Positions 30,425-39,600 of a stretch of 64,000 nucleotides of DNA are shown here, one piece after another. How positions within the stretch are numbered: position 1 is the stretch's first letter; every line of letters begins with the position of its first letter. A model generated the notes under the pieces. The model saw nothing but the letters and a program-made list of their open reading frames with translations. It searched no databases and was not told where the DNA came from. A program made the position numbers and the translations under genes. Source of the stretch: Nonomuraea sp. SYSU D8015 (GTDB lineage Bacteria > Actinomycetota > Actinomycetes > Streptosporangiales > Streptosporangiaceae); the NCBI RefSeq assembly GCF_008065375.1, contig NZ_VJYI01000001.1, forward strand, positions 1,364,001-1,428,000, read 5' to 3'.

Positions 30425-32677
30425 TCACCGCGCGCGGGCCGGCTTCCGGTAGGTGACGACCTTGTCGCCCTTGCCGGGGAACGCCATGATCAGCAGGCGC
30501 TGGCCGTTGTCCCGCTCGCCCTTCCAGTCGAACCAGTCGTAGTGCACGCGGATCCGGTATGGGCCCCGGTAGCCGTCGAGCGCGAGGTCGGGCAGCTCGG
30601 CGCCGCCCAACGAGTCCTCCAGCACGATCGAGTCGCCGGCGCGCTCGTAGCCCACTTCGACGACGTGGTCCCAGCCCTTGGTCTCGACCGGCGGGCGGCG
30701 GGCGTAGGTCTCGACGGTGACGCACACGTCGAAGTCGGAGTGGGACAGCACCATCAGGTGGCCGGGGCGGGCCGCGACCAGGCCGTTGTCCTGGGCCTTG
30801 TCCAGGAGCTCCATGCCGGCGGGGTCGTAGTCGTCCTCGGGCAGCCCGTAGGCCTCCATGACCCCGTAGTCCGTCCTCTGGGGTTCTTCGATCCGGGCCG
30901 CCATGACCGGCTTGATCAGTGGGCGGTGGCGGGGGGTGGCGTCGCACATGCGCTGGGCGTCGGCCAGCCACTCCTCGATCTCCCGGTCACGGGCCGTCTG
31001 CTCGGCCTGGACGGTCGTGGCGGCGCTGGGGCAGATGTCGGCGAGCTGGTACGTGAGGCTCTCGCGCTGGAAGCCCGCACGGGCGAGCTCAGCCGGGTCG
31101 TTGCGCGTGTGGACGCCGCACAGCCGCCGCCCGTGGACCAGGAGCACCTGGTCGGGCGTGGTGGCGGCGAACCGGAACCGGTCGTTCCGCCGGATGCCGC
31201 AGACGTACTTCTGCTCGGCCGTCAGGTCCGGGTCCTTGTACCCCCCGGTCTCCGAATCCATCTGTGGCTCGCAGTCCTGGGCCGTGGTGACCGGGCCGCG
31301 GGACTGGTCGGCCGCGGGCAGGAAGGCCAGCGTCACGAGCGAGGCGAGACCGGCCACGAGCACGTGGTGGCGCAGGCGCTCGGCCGGGGCGGCAGCGTAC
31401 AGGAGCAGCAGGAGGAGGGCGGAGGCGAGCAGGGCGGCGCAGTACCACAGGGGCGAGATGCCGGTCAGGACGAGTTCGTCGTTCTTGACGAACAGGTCGT
31501 CGGGGTACATGCGCAGTGCCCGGTCGGGCGGCCCCCACCATTCGCCGGGAGCGTAGGTGAGCACGCTGCCGGCGCCGACGGCGGCGGTGAGCGTCAACGC
31601 CGACATCGTCACCCGGAGCAGGCGCCGGGTCCGGCGCAGGATCGCGACGAGGACGAGGACGGCGGGGGCGCCGACGCCGACGATGAGGTCGAAGGCGAGC
31701 CACGCGACGGTCGCGGGGTCGCTGCCGTCCTCGCGGATGAAGCGCTCGATCTCACCCCTGGGCCCGAGCCAGAACGGCATCCCCCGCATGAGGTTGACGG
31801 CCGCGGGGAGCAGCGGGAGCACGACCGCCATCGCGGGGAGCGGCCATCGGCGGGCCGGTGCCCGCACGGGCCGGGGCCGGGGCGCGGGGAGCGGGCTCCC
31901 GAGATCGTGCGCGGAACGGGCCTCCCACACCGTCCCGAAGACGCTCAACGTCCCGAGCAGCGAGTAGACCAGCAGCGCGAGGGGCACTTCGCCCGCCGCC
32001 CACATGACCCCGAGCGAGCTGGGCTGGAGAAGGTTCAGCGTCAGCGAGAGGGCCCCTATCCCGACCGTGGTCCTGCTCCAGCGGGGATCCTTGGCCTGGG
32101 CCGCCAAGATCGGCACCATCCACGCCAGCAACGTCAGGTCGGACAGCCTCAAGACGCCCTCCAGCTCGTCGGGGAAGCCGAGGCCGAACGACACGGTGAG
32201 GACGATGCCGTTCGCCAGGGACAGCAGTCCTCCGGCGAGCACGGCCAGCCGCAGCCACCTGGCCACGCGCAGCACCAGGAAGTACAGCACGACGGTGACC
32301 AGGGACAGGAGGTCGCCGGGGATGCCCAGCCACCACTCCCACCATGGGAGGACCCGCACGACGACGGAGTACGCGACGCTGATGTACAGAACCCGTCGCA
32401 GGAGGGTGACGCGCCTGTCCGCGACGGGCGGCGCGCCGCGCACCGGGCCGCGCAGCACCTGCCACCAGGCCCAGCTCCGCACCGCGGCCACGAGGCCCAG
32501 GAGCAGCAGGACCCACCACGAGACGGTGAGCCCGTCGAGCGGTTCCTCCCGCACGAGCGGCCACCAGACGAAATCGATCGTGCCGGTGGCCAGCGCGACG
32601 ACGCCGAGGGCGATCGCCGCGATGACATATGCTGCTGCGACGGACGCGGCGATTCTGCCGAAACGGTAGCGAGGCAC
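30425..32677 (-). CDS. Large polytopic membrane protein of unknown function
   Basis: This 750-residue protein has about 13 transmembrane helices in its first 500 residues, broken by a Pro/Arg-rich loop (about 265-285). A soluble domain of about 230 residues lies at the C-terminus and contains CGVHTRNDPAELARAGF, CPSAATTVQ, and two beta-rich segments ending in GKGDKVVTYRKPARAR. I recognise no family. The GTG at 32677 is chosen because AGGAG lies 6 nt upstream. The gene is not part of an obvious operon. Confidence 0.75.
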   Translation of the reverse strand: MPRYRFGRIAASVAAAYVIAAIALGVVALATGTIDFVWWPLVREEPLDGLTVSWWVLLLLGLVAAVRSWAWWQVLRGPVRGAPPVADRRVTLLRRVLYISVAYSVVVRVLPWWEWWLGIPGDLLSLVTVVLYFLVLRVARWLRLAVLAGGLLSLANGIVLTVSFGLGFPDELEGVLRLSDLTLLAWMVPILAAQAKDPRWSRTTVGIGALSLTLNLLQPSSLGVMWAAGEVPLALLVYSLLGTLSVFGTVWEARSAHDLGSPLPAPRPRPVRAPARRWPLPAMAVVLPLLPAAVNLMRGMPFWLGPRGEIERFIREDGSDPATVAWLAFDLIVGVGAPAVLVLVAILRRTRRLLRVTMSALTLTAAVGAGSVLTYAPGEWWGPPDRALRMYPDDLFVKNDELVLTGISPLWYCAALLASALLLLLLYAAAPAERLRHHVLVAGLASLVTLAFLPAADQSRGPVTTAQDCEPQMDSETGGYKDPDLTAEQKYVCGIRRNDRFRFAATTPDQVLLVHGRRLCGVHTRNDPAELARAGFQRESLTYQLADICPSAATTVQAEQTARDREIEEWLADAQRMCDATPRHRPLIKPVMAARIEEPQRTDYGVMEAYGLPEDDYDPAGMELLDKAQDNGLVAARPGHLMVLSHSDFDVCVTVETYARRPPVETKGWDHVVEVGYERAGDSIVLEDSLGGAELPDLALDGYRGPYRIRVHYDWFDWKGERDNGQRLLIMAFPGKGDKVVTYRKPARAR

Positions 32678-32732
32678 GAGGCACTCCTGGGGGGGTTGGA
32701 GCGCCAACTGTAGCGAGCCGCCGAAAAGTTGA

Positions 32733-34397
32733 TCAAGCGTTTCCGAGGATCTCCCGGCGCAGGCGGGTCTTGAGGATCTTGCCGCCGGGGTTGCGGGGCA
32801 GCTCGTCCTCGCGGAACCAGACATGGACGGGGATCTTGAACTTGGCGATCCGGCCGGCCAGGAACGCCTGGAGCTCCTCCGGTGTGACCGATCTGCCCGA
32901 GGTCAGGCGGATGACCGCGCCCACCTCCTCGCCCAGCTCGTCGTGCGGCACCCCGATGACGGCCGCGTCGTCGACCGCCGGGTGCTCGAACAGCGCCGCC
33001 TCCACCTCGGCGCAGTAGACGTTCTCGCCGGCCCTGATCACCATGTCCTTGGCCCGGTCCACGATGTAGACGAAGCCCTCCTCGTCGATCTTGGCCAGGT
33101 CGCCGGTGTGCACCCAGCCGTCGACGAAGGTCTCCGCCGTCGCCTCGGGCCTGTTCCAGTAGCCCAGGATGACGTTGGGGCCGCGGACGCACAGCTCGCC
33201 CACCTCGCCGGGCGGCAGCTCGCCGCCCATGGGGTCCACCACGCGCACGTCCACCACGGGCGAGGGCAGGCCGATGCTGTCGGGCCTGGCATGGTAGTCG
33301 GCGCCGCCGTTGCCGACGGCGAGGCCCGTCGTCTCGGTCATGCCGTAACCGTTGGAGGGCGCGCGGTCGGGGAGGTTCTCAGTGATGCGCTCCAGCAGCT
33401 TGGGCGGGGCGGGGGCGCCGCCGTAGCCGAGTGTGGTCAGGGACGACAGGTCGTACTTGCCGAAGTCCGGGTGGGACATGAGCTGCCAGGCGTTGGTCGG
33501 CACGCCGATCATGGCGGTGACCTTCTCCCGCTCGATCAGGCGCAACGCCTGCTCGGGGTCCCATTTGTACATGAGCACCAGGCCGCCGCCGGTGAACATC
33601 ATCGTGGTCATGGCCGAGAAGCAGCCCGTGACGTGGAACAGCGGCACGGTCAGCAGCGTGATCCGTCGGGTTCCGGCCGCCGCGGCGAGGTCCTTGCCCG
33701 ACATCGCGACCGCGCGCATCAGCCCGTAGGCCACGGTCATGGGAGCCTGGCCCAGGTTGCGGTGGCTGCCCAGCGCACCCTTGGGGTTGCCGGTCGTTCC
33801 GGAGGTGTAGAAGATCGTGGCCGGGTCCTCGGGTGACAGTTCGACGTCGGGGAGCTTCACGTCGGCCGCGACCTCACCCATGACCTCGTCGAACGCACGC
33901 GCCCCCGCCGGGGCGTCGCCCCTGGTGACGATCATCGGCACGCCCGTGGAGGCCAGCCGCGCGGCCCGCTCGCCGTCCGCGATCAGCACCTTCGCGCCGG
34001 AGTCGCGTACGCCGTAGGCCAGCTCGGCCTCCGTCCACCAGGCGTTGAGCGGGACGGCCACGGCCCCGGCCGTCAGTGCCGCCGAGAACGAGACCACCCA
34101 TTCCGGGAAGTTGCGCATGGCCACGGCCACCCGGTCGCCCTTGCGCACGCCGTACTCGTCGATCAGGCGATGGGCCAGCGTGGCGGCGCGGCGGAAGTGG
34201 TCCTCGAACGTGAGGTGCTCGTCCTCGTACACGAGGAAGACCTTCTCGCCGTGGAACCTGCTCGTCTCCAGCAGCGCGCGGAAATGGGCGGGCGCGTGCT
34301 TCCATGTGCGTACCCCGGTGTCGCCGATCTCCTCCATCTCGAAGAGCTGGCCGGGGCCGGTGAGCTGGGCCTGGACCTGGGCGTGCGTAAGCGACAT
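32733..34397 (-). CDS. AMP-dependent acyl-CoA synthetase
   Basis: This class I adenylate-forming enzyme activates a carboxylic acid with ATP and CoA. It has 554 residues. Core motifs are FYTSGTTGNPKGALGSHR (phosphate loop), YGMTETTG, DGWVHTGDLAKIDEEGFVYI, DRAKDMVIRAGENVY and the C-terminal PRNPGGKILKTRLRR with the catalytic Lys. The substrate cannot be read; medium- or long-chain fatty acid is plausible. The ATG at 34397 has GGGGAG about 9 nt upstream. Two abutting palindromes lie 34-65 nt upstream of the start codon. Confidence 0.92.
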   Translation of the reverse strand: MSLTHAQVQAQLTGPGQLFEMEEIGDTGVRTWKHAPAHFRALLETSRFHGEKVFLVYEDEHLTFEDHFRRAATLAHRLIDEYGVRKGDRVAVAMRNFPEWVVSFSAALTAGAVAVPLNAWWTEAELAYGVRDSGAKVLIADGERAARLASTGVPMIVTRGDAPAGARAFDEVMGEVAADVKLPDVELSPEDPATIFYTSGTTGNPKGALGSHRNLGQAPMTVAYGLMRAVAMSGKDLAAAAGTRRITLLTVPLFHVTGCFSAMTTMMFTGGGLVLMYKWDPEQALRLIEREKVTAMIGVPTNAWQLMSHPDFGKYDLSSLTTLGYGGAPAPPKLLERITENLPDRAPSNGYGMTETTGLAVGNGGADYHARPDSIGLPSPVVDVRVVDPMGGELPPGEVGELCVRGPNVILGYWNRPEATAETFVDGWVHTGDLAKIDEEGFVYIVDRAKDMVIRAGENVYCAEVEAALFEHPAVDDAAVIGVPHDELGEEVGAVIRLTSGRSVTPEELQAFLAGRIAKFKIPVHVWFREDELPRNPGGKILKTRLRREILGNA

Positions 34398-34430
34398 CTG
34401 CAGAACGCTCCCCACGGGTGGACGATTATT

Positions 34431-34462
34431 CTGTGACAAATCACAGTACCGACCGGTAGGTA
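34431..34462 (-). promoter_or_regulatory. Two abutting palindromes in the acyl-CoA synthetase promoter
   Basis: CTGTGA-CAAA-TCACAG (34431-34446) is a perfect inverted repeat. It directly joins TACCGACCGGTAGGTA (34447-34462), a palindrome with one mismatch per half, of the kind bound by TetR/AcrR-type regulators of lipid genes. A -10-like AATAAT lies just downstream on the reverse strand. No such regulator gene is next to it. Confidence 0.55.
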
Positions 34463-34610
34463 TGCCGCGCTAGGGCTTCCCGTCCTGTGAAAATTTCATA
34501 ACTGGTCCGATAGTTTCATGCTCCCAACTGCTGCTTTAAGGGCCGCCCAGGATCGGCATTGACCCTCCACTTGCATGTCAATACCGTCTGCGGTGCGATC
34601 CAAGAGGGAT

Positions 34611-34621
34611 CGAAACTTTCG
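34611..34621 (+). promoter_or_regulatory. CGAAA-C-TTTCG palindrome upstream of the xylanase
   Basis: This perfect 11-nt palindrome lies 26 nt before the xylanase start. CGAAA pentamers have been reported, as I recall, in control regions of streptomycete xylanase genes, so this is a candidate operator. Confidence 0.45.
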
Positions 34622-34647
34622 GATCGAGTGCCTGCCTCCGGAGGTAG

Positions 34648-36309
34648 ATGTTCGTGCTTTCGTCCTCGCTCGCCAGAGTCCTCACCGTGGTGGGGACGCT
34701 CTTGGCCTTCCTCCTGCCCGCCACGTCGGCCGACGCGTCATCGCCCCTGCGCACGCACGCGGCCGCCCGCGGCAAGTTCATCGGTGCGGCGCTCGCCACC
34801 GGCCCGCTCGCCAACGAGAGCGCCTACCGCACCATCGCGGCGACCGAGTTCAACCAGATCACCGCCGAGAACGCGATGAAGTGGGACGCCACCGAGCCCA
34901 ACCAGAACCAGTTCAACTTCTCCGGCGCCGACGCCATCGTCAACTTTGCCACCCAGAACAACCAAGAGGTCCACGGCCACACGCTGGTGTGGCACAGCCA
35001 GACTCCGGGCTGGGTGCAGGGCCTGAGCGCCAGCGCGATGCGCTCGGCCATGCAGAACCACATCAGCCGGGTCGTCGGCCGCTACGCCGACAACGCGGCC
35101 GTGGTCTCGTGGGACGTGGTGAACGAGGTCTTCGACGACAACGGCGGCATGCGCACCTCGTTCTGGTACAACACGCTCGGCCAGAGCTTCATCGCCGACG
35201 CCTTCCGCGCCGCCCGCGCCGCCGACTCCAACGCCCGGCTGTGCATCAACGACTACAACGTCGAGGGGATCAACGCCAAGAGCACCGCGATGTACAACCT
35301 GGTCCGGTCGCTGCGGCAGCAGGGCGTGCCGGTCGACTGCGTCGGCTTCCAGGGGCACCTCGCCATCCAGTACGGCTTCCCCAACGACATCCAGCAGAAC
35401 CTGCAGCGCTTCGCCGACCTCGGCGTCCAGGTCCGCATCACCGAACTGGACGTGCGCATGCAGATGCCCAGGGACGCGAGCAAGGACGCCACGCAGGCCA
35501 CCTACTACCGCAACGTCGTCAACGCCTGCCTGGCCGTGACCGCCTGCGCAGGAGTCACGATCTGGGGCTTCACCGACAAGCACTCGTGGGTGCCGGACAC
35601 CTTCCAGGGTCAGGGCGCCGCGCTGATCTACGACCAGAACTACCAGCCGAAGCCGTCGTACAACGCCGTGCACGACGCGCTCGCCGGCGGCACGACCACC
35701 GACAACACGCCGCCGACCACGCCCGGCACGCCCGTGACCGGCACCGTCACCTCCAACTCCGCCTCCGTGACGTGGCCCGCCTCCACCGACACGGGCGGCA
35801 GCGGGCTGGCCGGATACAACGTCTACCGCGAGCAGGGCGCCACCGACCCGCTGCTCGGCCAGAGCACCACGAACTCGATCACGCTCACCGGCCTGACCCC
35901 CAACACCCAGTACCAGGTGTACGTGCGAGCGCGTGACGGGGCGGGCAACTTGTCCGGCAACTCGCCGACGGTGGCGTTCACGACGCAGTCGGGGCCGGGC
36001 GGCGGCCCGTGCACCGCGACCGGCACCGTGCAGAACCAGTGGAGCACCGGGTACGTGGTGCAGCCGGTGACCGTCACCAACACCGGCACCTCCGCCATCA
36101 GCGGCTGGACCGTCACGTTCACCCTGCCCGCCGGCCACCAGCTGACCGGCTCGTGGAACGCCTCGGTGTCGGTGAGCGGGCAGACCGTCACCGCCAGGAA
36201 CGCGGGATACAACGGCAACCTGGCCCCGAACGCCAGCACCAGCTTCGGGTTCCAGGTCAGCCGGCCGAACGGGAACACTCAGACGCCGTCCGGGTACACG
36301 TGCGCCTGA
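34648..36309 (+). CDS. Secreted GH10 endo-1,4-beta-xylanase with FN3 and CBM2 domains
   Basis: This xylan-degrading enzyme has 553 residues. A signal peptide (about 1-30) precedes a GH10 catalytic domain (about 40-350). The acid/base Glu160 lies in WDVVNEVFDD and the nucleophile Glu266 in ITELDVRM; WHSQTPGW and WGFTDKHSW are also diagnostic. A fibronectin type III domain (about 362-448) links to a C-terminal CBM2 (about 456-553; CTATGTVQNQWSTGYVV). GGAGG lies 3 nt before the ATG, so the GTG two codons on (34654) may be the true start. A hairpin follows the gene. Confidence 0.95.
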   Translation: MFVLSSSLARVLTVVGTLLAFLLPATSADASSPLRTHAAARGKFIGAALATGPLANESAYRTIAATEFNQITAENAMKWDATEPNQNQFNFSGADAIVNFATQNNQEVHGHTLVWHSQTPGWVQGLSASAMRSAMQNHISRVVGRYADNAAVVSWDVVNEVFDDNGGMRTSFWYNTLGQSFIADAFRAARAADSNARLCINDYNVEGINAKSTAMYNLVRSLRQQGVPVDCVGFQGHLAIQYGFPNDIQQNLQRFADLGVQVRITELDVRMQMPRDASKDATQATYYRNVVNACLAVTACAGVTIWGFTDKHSWVPDTFQGQGAALIYDQNYQPKPSYNAVHDALAGGTTTDNTPPTTPGTPVTGTVTSNSASVTWPASTDTGGSGLAGYNVYREQGATDPLLGQSTTNSITLTGLTPNTQYQVYVRARDGAGNLSGNSPTVAFTTQSGPGGGPCTATGTVQNQWSTGYVVQPVTVTNTGTSAISGWTVTFTLPAGHQLTGSWNASVSVSGQTVTARNAGYNGNLAPNASTSFGFQVSRPNGNTQTPSGYTCA

Positions 36310-36318
36310 GCGTTCCGC

Positions 36319-36355
36319 GAATCCCCTGGACGCCCTCCTGCCGCCCAGGGGATTC
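36319..36355 (+). terminator. Terminator of the xylanase gene
   Basis: Perfect arms GAATCCCCTGG and CCAGGGGATTC (36319-36329 and 36345-36355) enclose a 15-nt loop and lie 10 nt after the stop. Confidence 0.7.
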
Positions 36356-36637
36356 TTCCCGCCGAAGACATTGACAGGTGAACCGTCGAGGCCTGTCGTC
36401 CGCCGTAGGAGATGAACGGCATGAACGAATGGGATTCCACCTCGTAGGCGGGCAAGAGGGGTACTTCGCCGCGCGCGAGACCCCGCCCTCCTGAGGATCC
36501 GCCCGCACGCCACGGTCGTCCGGCGGCCAGCCGGAAGTCGCGAGGGCAAGCCCTCCCTCAGGATGGGTGCAGTTGACGTTCGTGCCCTGGCAGTCGAACC
36601 GTTACCTGAACCTGTTCTTCCGGGTCTAGCCGCCGGG
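36356..36637. other. Intergenic region without a convincing gene
   Basis: The + strand holds a tiny frame (MNGMNEWDSTS, 36413-36448) behind a GGAG, and a frame ending VQLTFVPWQSNRYLNLFFRV just before 36630 that looks like the tail of a lost protein. Neither has a recognisable family. Confidence 0.3.
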
Positions 36638-36668
36638 CGGCCCCGCCCAGGAGGCCTGGGCGGGGCCG
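36638..36668 (-). terminator. Terminator of the Rhs gene
   Basis: Perfect 14-nt arms (36638-36651 and 36655-36668) with a 3-nt loop lie 7 nt beyond the Rhs stop codon on the reverse strand. Confidence 0.75.
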
Positions 36669-36675
36669 CGCCGGG

Positions 36676-39600
36676 TCAGTACGGTCGCTGCAGGTGGCGG
36701 CCGAGCGACGGGTCGTACAGGCGGTCCGACACCAGGACCGTCCCGTCCAGGGTGGTCGGGTGGAACGCGCCTCCCAGCCAGCCGTAGCGGCGTGGCTGGG
36801 AGGGCACGCCGAACTCGTCGTAGCCGATCACGGTGGCCAGGCCGCCGTCGAGTTCCAGCTCGGTGCCCACGTGCCCGTCGACGGTGAGCAGCTGGACGCG
36901 CACCGATCCGGTCGCGCCCGTGAGCGCGGCCAGGTCGCCGCCGGCACCGGCCACATGACGGACGACCGCGCCGTTCCCGGCGGTCCAGGAGGGCCGGTCG
37001 CCGTCGGAGCCGTAATGGTGGACGGTGACCGCACCCGTCTCGTCGGTCTCCGACCGGATCCGGCCCGCCGGGTCGCGCGTCCACCGCAGGCGCCGCTCGC
37101 CCGAGGTCTGCTCGGCCGGCAGGCCGTCGGCGAAGTAGCCGACGGTGCGCCCGCCCGGCAGCGAGGTGGTGCGGCCCGCCGCGTCGTAGCCGTAGCCGTC
37201 ACCGGTCAGCCTGCCGTCGGCGGTGTAGGCGTACGTCGTGATGCTCGCGGCGGAGTCGTCGGCCACCGGGCAGTCCTCCTCCGATGCCTGCACCGCCAGC
37301 CGGACCCGGTTGCCCGCGCCGTCGTGGTCGTAGCGGCGCAGCGTGCACAGCGGGAAGCCCAGCTCCAGCGCCGAGGCGAGCTGGCCCGCCTTGTCGTAGC
37401 CGAGCTGCCGCTCGGTCATGGTGTCGGTGCGCAGGTGCAGGAGCACCTGGCCGTGGGCGTTCCGGCCGACCTGGTCGATCATCAGCGGGCCCTCGAGCCC
37501 GTCCCGGGTGTGGATCCGGGCGTAGATCTGCCCCCGCTCGTCGTAGGCGGTCTGCGTGTGCAGCCCGCCAGGCAGGTCGGCGGCGACCTGGCGGCCCTCG
37601 GCGTCGTAGCGGGCGGTGAAGGTGCCCGCGACCGAGTCGGTGACCGAGGTGGGCAGGCCGCGCGGCTCGGCCGCGTGGTCGTAGGCGTAGACCCTGGTGG
37701 ACGGGGCCGAGTCCGTGACCTTGACCGGGCGGTCCAGGTCGTCGTACTCGGTGCGGGTCTGGCCGCCGTCCGCGTCGGTGTGGGAGATGACCCTGCCGAG
37801 GCGGTCGTAGGCCGTCACGATCTTCTCCGCGCCGCGCCACCGCTCGGTGGGCCGGCCGGTGGCCGGGCTGTAGCCGATGCCGATCTCGGCCTCCCCGCCG
37901 GACTTGGTGGCGATGGGCCGGCCGGCCTGGTCACGCCTGATCGTGGTGACCGTGCCGCCCTCGGTCACCGTGTGCGGCCGGCCGGAGGCGGTGTCGTAGG
38001 TGTACGTGCGGCCGCCTTCCTGGCACACCAGGCCCGCCCACTCGGGGCGTCCGCCGCACGGGGCGCCGCCGGTCGCCGTGTAGAGGACGGGAGCGGGGGT
38101 CTCGGCGGAGACCGTCCGGCCGCCGGGGTCGCGGACCGTCCTGAGCCGCCGGCCGGTGGCCCAGTCGTAGGCGATGGCGGTGGTCCTGACGTCCACGGCG
38201 GGCCTGGACTCGCGGCCGACGATCACGGCGCCGGCCTTGACGGTCGTCGGCAGGTCGCGGGCGGTCGCGGAGGCGGGCCGGCCCTCGTCGTACGCGCTGA
38301 CGGTGCGGGTCCTGGCGCCGATGGCGTACCCGGCGGGCAGCTCGTCCACGTCCGACTCCAGGTTGACGATGTGGACCGGGCTCAGCTCCTCCACCTTGCG
38401 GCGGCCGGAGGGGTCGTAGACGGAGCGGGTGGACAACAGCTCGGCGCGCTCCTCCGGGCTGTAGCCGGTGATGGCCAGCTCGACGAGCCGGTAGTCGGTC
38501 TCGGGGCGTTGCGACAACTCCCTGTTCGAGGCGGTGAGCACCCGCACCGCGTGGCCGAACCGGTCGTAGTCGGCGGCGGACAGGTGCCCGCCGGGGGTCA
38601 GCACGTTGATCGCTCGCCCGGATCCGTCCAGGTACGTGACGGTTGGGCGGGTCGTGGAGCCAGGCGGGTGGACCGCCGTGGCCGTCGCGGGCGCCGCGGC
38701 CTGGCCCCAGGCGGCCACGTCCTTGGCCGTCATGTCCGCCGGGCCGCCGCCCGCCCTGGTGAGGGGCACGCCGTAGCCGATCGTGGTCTTCGCCTCGCCG
38801 GCGACCTGGTCGGCGGTGCCGGGCTTGAGCGTGGCGCGGGTGACGGAGCGCAGGCGGCCGTCGGCCTCGTAGGCGAAGGTCCACGGCAGCTCGCCGGGCG
38901 GGGTGAGCGTGGTGACGCGGCCTGCGGAGTCGTAGCCGTAGAGCGTCTTCAGCGGCGGGCTGATCCGCGGGTCCCACGCTTCGGCGAGCCGGCCCGCCGC
39001 GTCGTAGCCGTACTGGGCGATCACCGCTCCCTTGAGCGAGACGGTGGCCAGGCGTCCGGTGGCGTCGTAGCCGAGGTCGAGCGTGTGGCCCGACCGGGTG
39101 ATCGACTTGAGGCGGCCGGACTCGTAGACGTGGCCGGCGGGGACGTACACGTCGCCCTGCTTGGTGAAGGAGGTGACCTCGCCGCGGGCGTCGGTCAGCG
39201 TGTACGTGCCGGTGAGGGTCAGGTCCTCGGCACCCGGCTCCGGCTTCCAGCCGTCCCCGGCCCTGGTGAACTGCACCGGCGTGCCGTCGGCGCGGGTCAG
39301 CTCGACCGAGTTGGGCGAGGTCTCCTTGAGCAGGGCCAGCGCGGGCGACCACGCGCCGCCGGGGTCGCGCGAGGAGGCCGTGCGGGTGAGCGTCAGGTCG
39401 TAGGCCCCGCCCGCCGTGGCCCGCAGGCGGTAGTCGCCGGTGAGCAGGTTCAGCGTGCCGGGGCCGACCTCACTGGTGGCGGCCCGGGTGGCGCGGCGGT
39501 CCACGACGACCTCGGCCGGCCGGGACTCCGCCGAGGCCCCGGACGAGCCCGAGACGAGCGCGCGCACCTGGACCGCGGCGTCGCCGAGGTGCGTGCCGGC

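Noticed and set aside
34431..34446. CRP/cAMP-type binding site
   Set aside because: The half sites match TGTGA/TCACA but the spacer is 4 nt instead of 6, so it is reported only as a palindrome.
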